A model generated the notes under the pieces. It ran no database searches, was not told the DNA's origin, and saw only the letters and a program-made list of their open reading frames with translations. A stretch of DNA of 64,000 nucleotides, from contig JAUIAH010000006.1 of NCBI GenBank assembly GCA_030425385.1, positions 186,001 through 250,000 of the forward strand, written 5' to 3'. Shown piece by piece: positions 63,758-64,000 of this stretch (positions are counted from its first letter, which is position 1; every line of letters begins with the position of its first letter). Source of the stretch: Verrucomicrobiia bacterium (GTDB taxonomy: Bacteria; Verrucomicrobiota; Verrucomicrobiia; Verrucomicrobiales; DEV007). Position numbers and translations under genes: made by a program.

Positions 63758-64000
63758 ACCGCACCTGCCTCTTTCGTGAAACAGGCCAAGTGTAGGGAAT
63801 GCACCCACCTCATCTGAGCGAAGTTAGCGGTTAGTCGGAAGCCGTGTGGGGCGAAGAGATCGCTCATAGCTGCGAGCGATGTGGCATATTGCTTCGATTT
63901 CTTACCTCCCATTTTATACCGAATTCGGCGTTTTAACATCGTGGGCGACCAAGGAGACAAGTAGGAAATCAGGATCGTGTGCCGCGCTACGCGACATAAT
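63754..64000 (-). CDS. C-terminal fragment of a probable methyltransferase-like protein
   Basis: About 82 residues are visible; the frame stays open to the right edge, so the beginning is missing. The end has the pattern 'LAAMSDLFAPHGFRL', a beta-strand and turn that resemble the C-terminal part of class I SAM-dependent methyltransferases. The identification is weak. Its stop overlaps the start of the kinase gene by four bases, which argues that it is a real coupled gene. Confidence 0.45.
   Translation of the reverse strand, partial: LCRVARHTILISYLSPWSPTMLKRRIRYKMGGKKSKQYATSLAAMSDLFAPHGFRLTANFAQMRWVHSLHLACFTKEAGAV

Overview
The window looks like a chromosome segment of a PVC-group bacterium, most likely Verrucomicrobiota. 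The signs are a sulfatase, a very large secreted protein ending in a calcium-binding 'DxDxDGLxD' segment, an AsmA-like protein with one membrane anchor, a planctomycete/verrucomicrobial sugar-dehydrogenase plus HEAT plus heme-c protein, a MoxR/DUF58/DUF4381/Bat operon and a secreted glycoamylase-like enzyme. This is inferred from gene content only; no rRNA or tRNA was recognised. Genes are densely packed, often with ATGA overlaps, and Shine-Dalgarno sequences are mostly weak.

Layout. 1-9.2 kb holds housekeeping and scattered metabolic genes: a DEAD-box helicase cut by the left edge, ArgA, a GreA/GreB-like factor, a sulfatase, a secreted ankyrin protein, an MDR oxidoreductase, a DUF533/TerB protein and a glycoamylase-like hydrolase. 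9.2-16.2 kb is one 2359-residue secreted repeat protein. 16.5-31.5 kb is an unbroken run of eleven co-directional genes. It begins with a Bat-type set (MoxR, DUF58, DUF4381, BatA, BatB). After only 29 bases it continues with SWIM, DUF5691, a second MoxR ATPase, DUF4132, DUF5682 and a second type of VWA protein. The latter set resembles the uncharacterised E. coli yehI/L/M/P/Q genes. 31.5-38.8 kb has an RND efflux pair, a mannosyl-3-phosphoglycerate-phosphatase-like enzyme, dCTP deaminase and a BtpA-family protein. 38.8-50.7 kb has an AsmA-like protein, a DUF255 thioredoxin-domain protein, two adjacent Gfo/Idh/MocA genes, a permease, a heme-c dehydrogenase gene interrupted by an in-frame TAA, an enolase-superfamily enzyme and a divergent proline-racemase-family epimerase.

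From about 50.74 kb to the right edge the base composition changes: hand counts of single 60-base lines give roughly 53-68% G+C before and 45-57% after. This part looks accessory. It holds a metallo-beta-lactamase-fold protein, a two-component system, a YceI protein, and a tightly coupled operon. The operon encodes a polyprenyl synthase, an ABC permease and ATPase, a CcoN-like 12-helix protein, a small membrane protein, an MFS-type membrane domain fused to CcoO-like and CcoP-like cytochrome c domains, an isochorismate-synthase-like enzyme and another small membrane protein. Lipid-binding, isoprenoid, chorismate and respiratory genes together suggest a quinone-linked electron-transfer module. 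The CcoN-like protein lacks a CuB histidine and the catalytic tyrosine, so it is probably not an ordinary oxidase. The window ends with an InaA/Kdo-kinase-like gene and the tail of a possible methyltransferase, suggesting a lipopolysaccharide region.

The two parts most worth following are the MoxR/VWA double cluster (16.5-31.5 kb) and the MFS-cytochrome/CcoN-like operon (54.5-63.0 kb).
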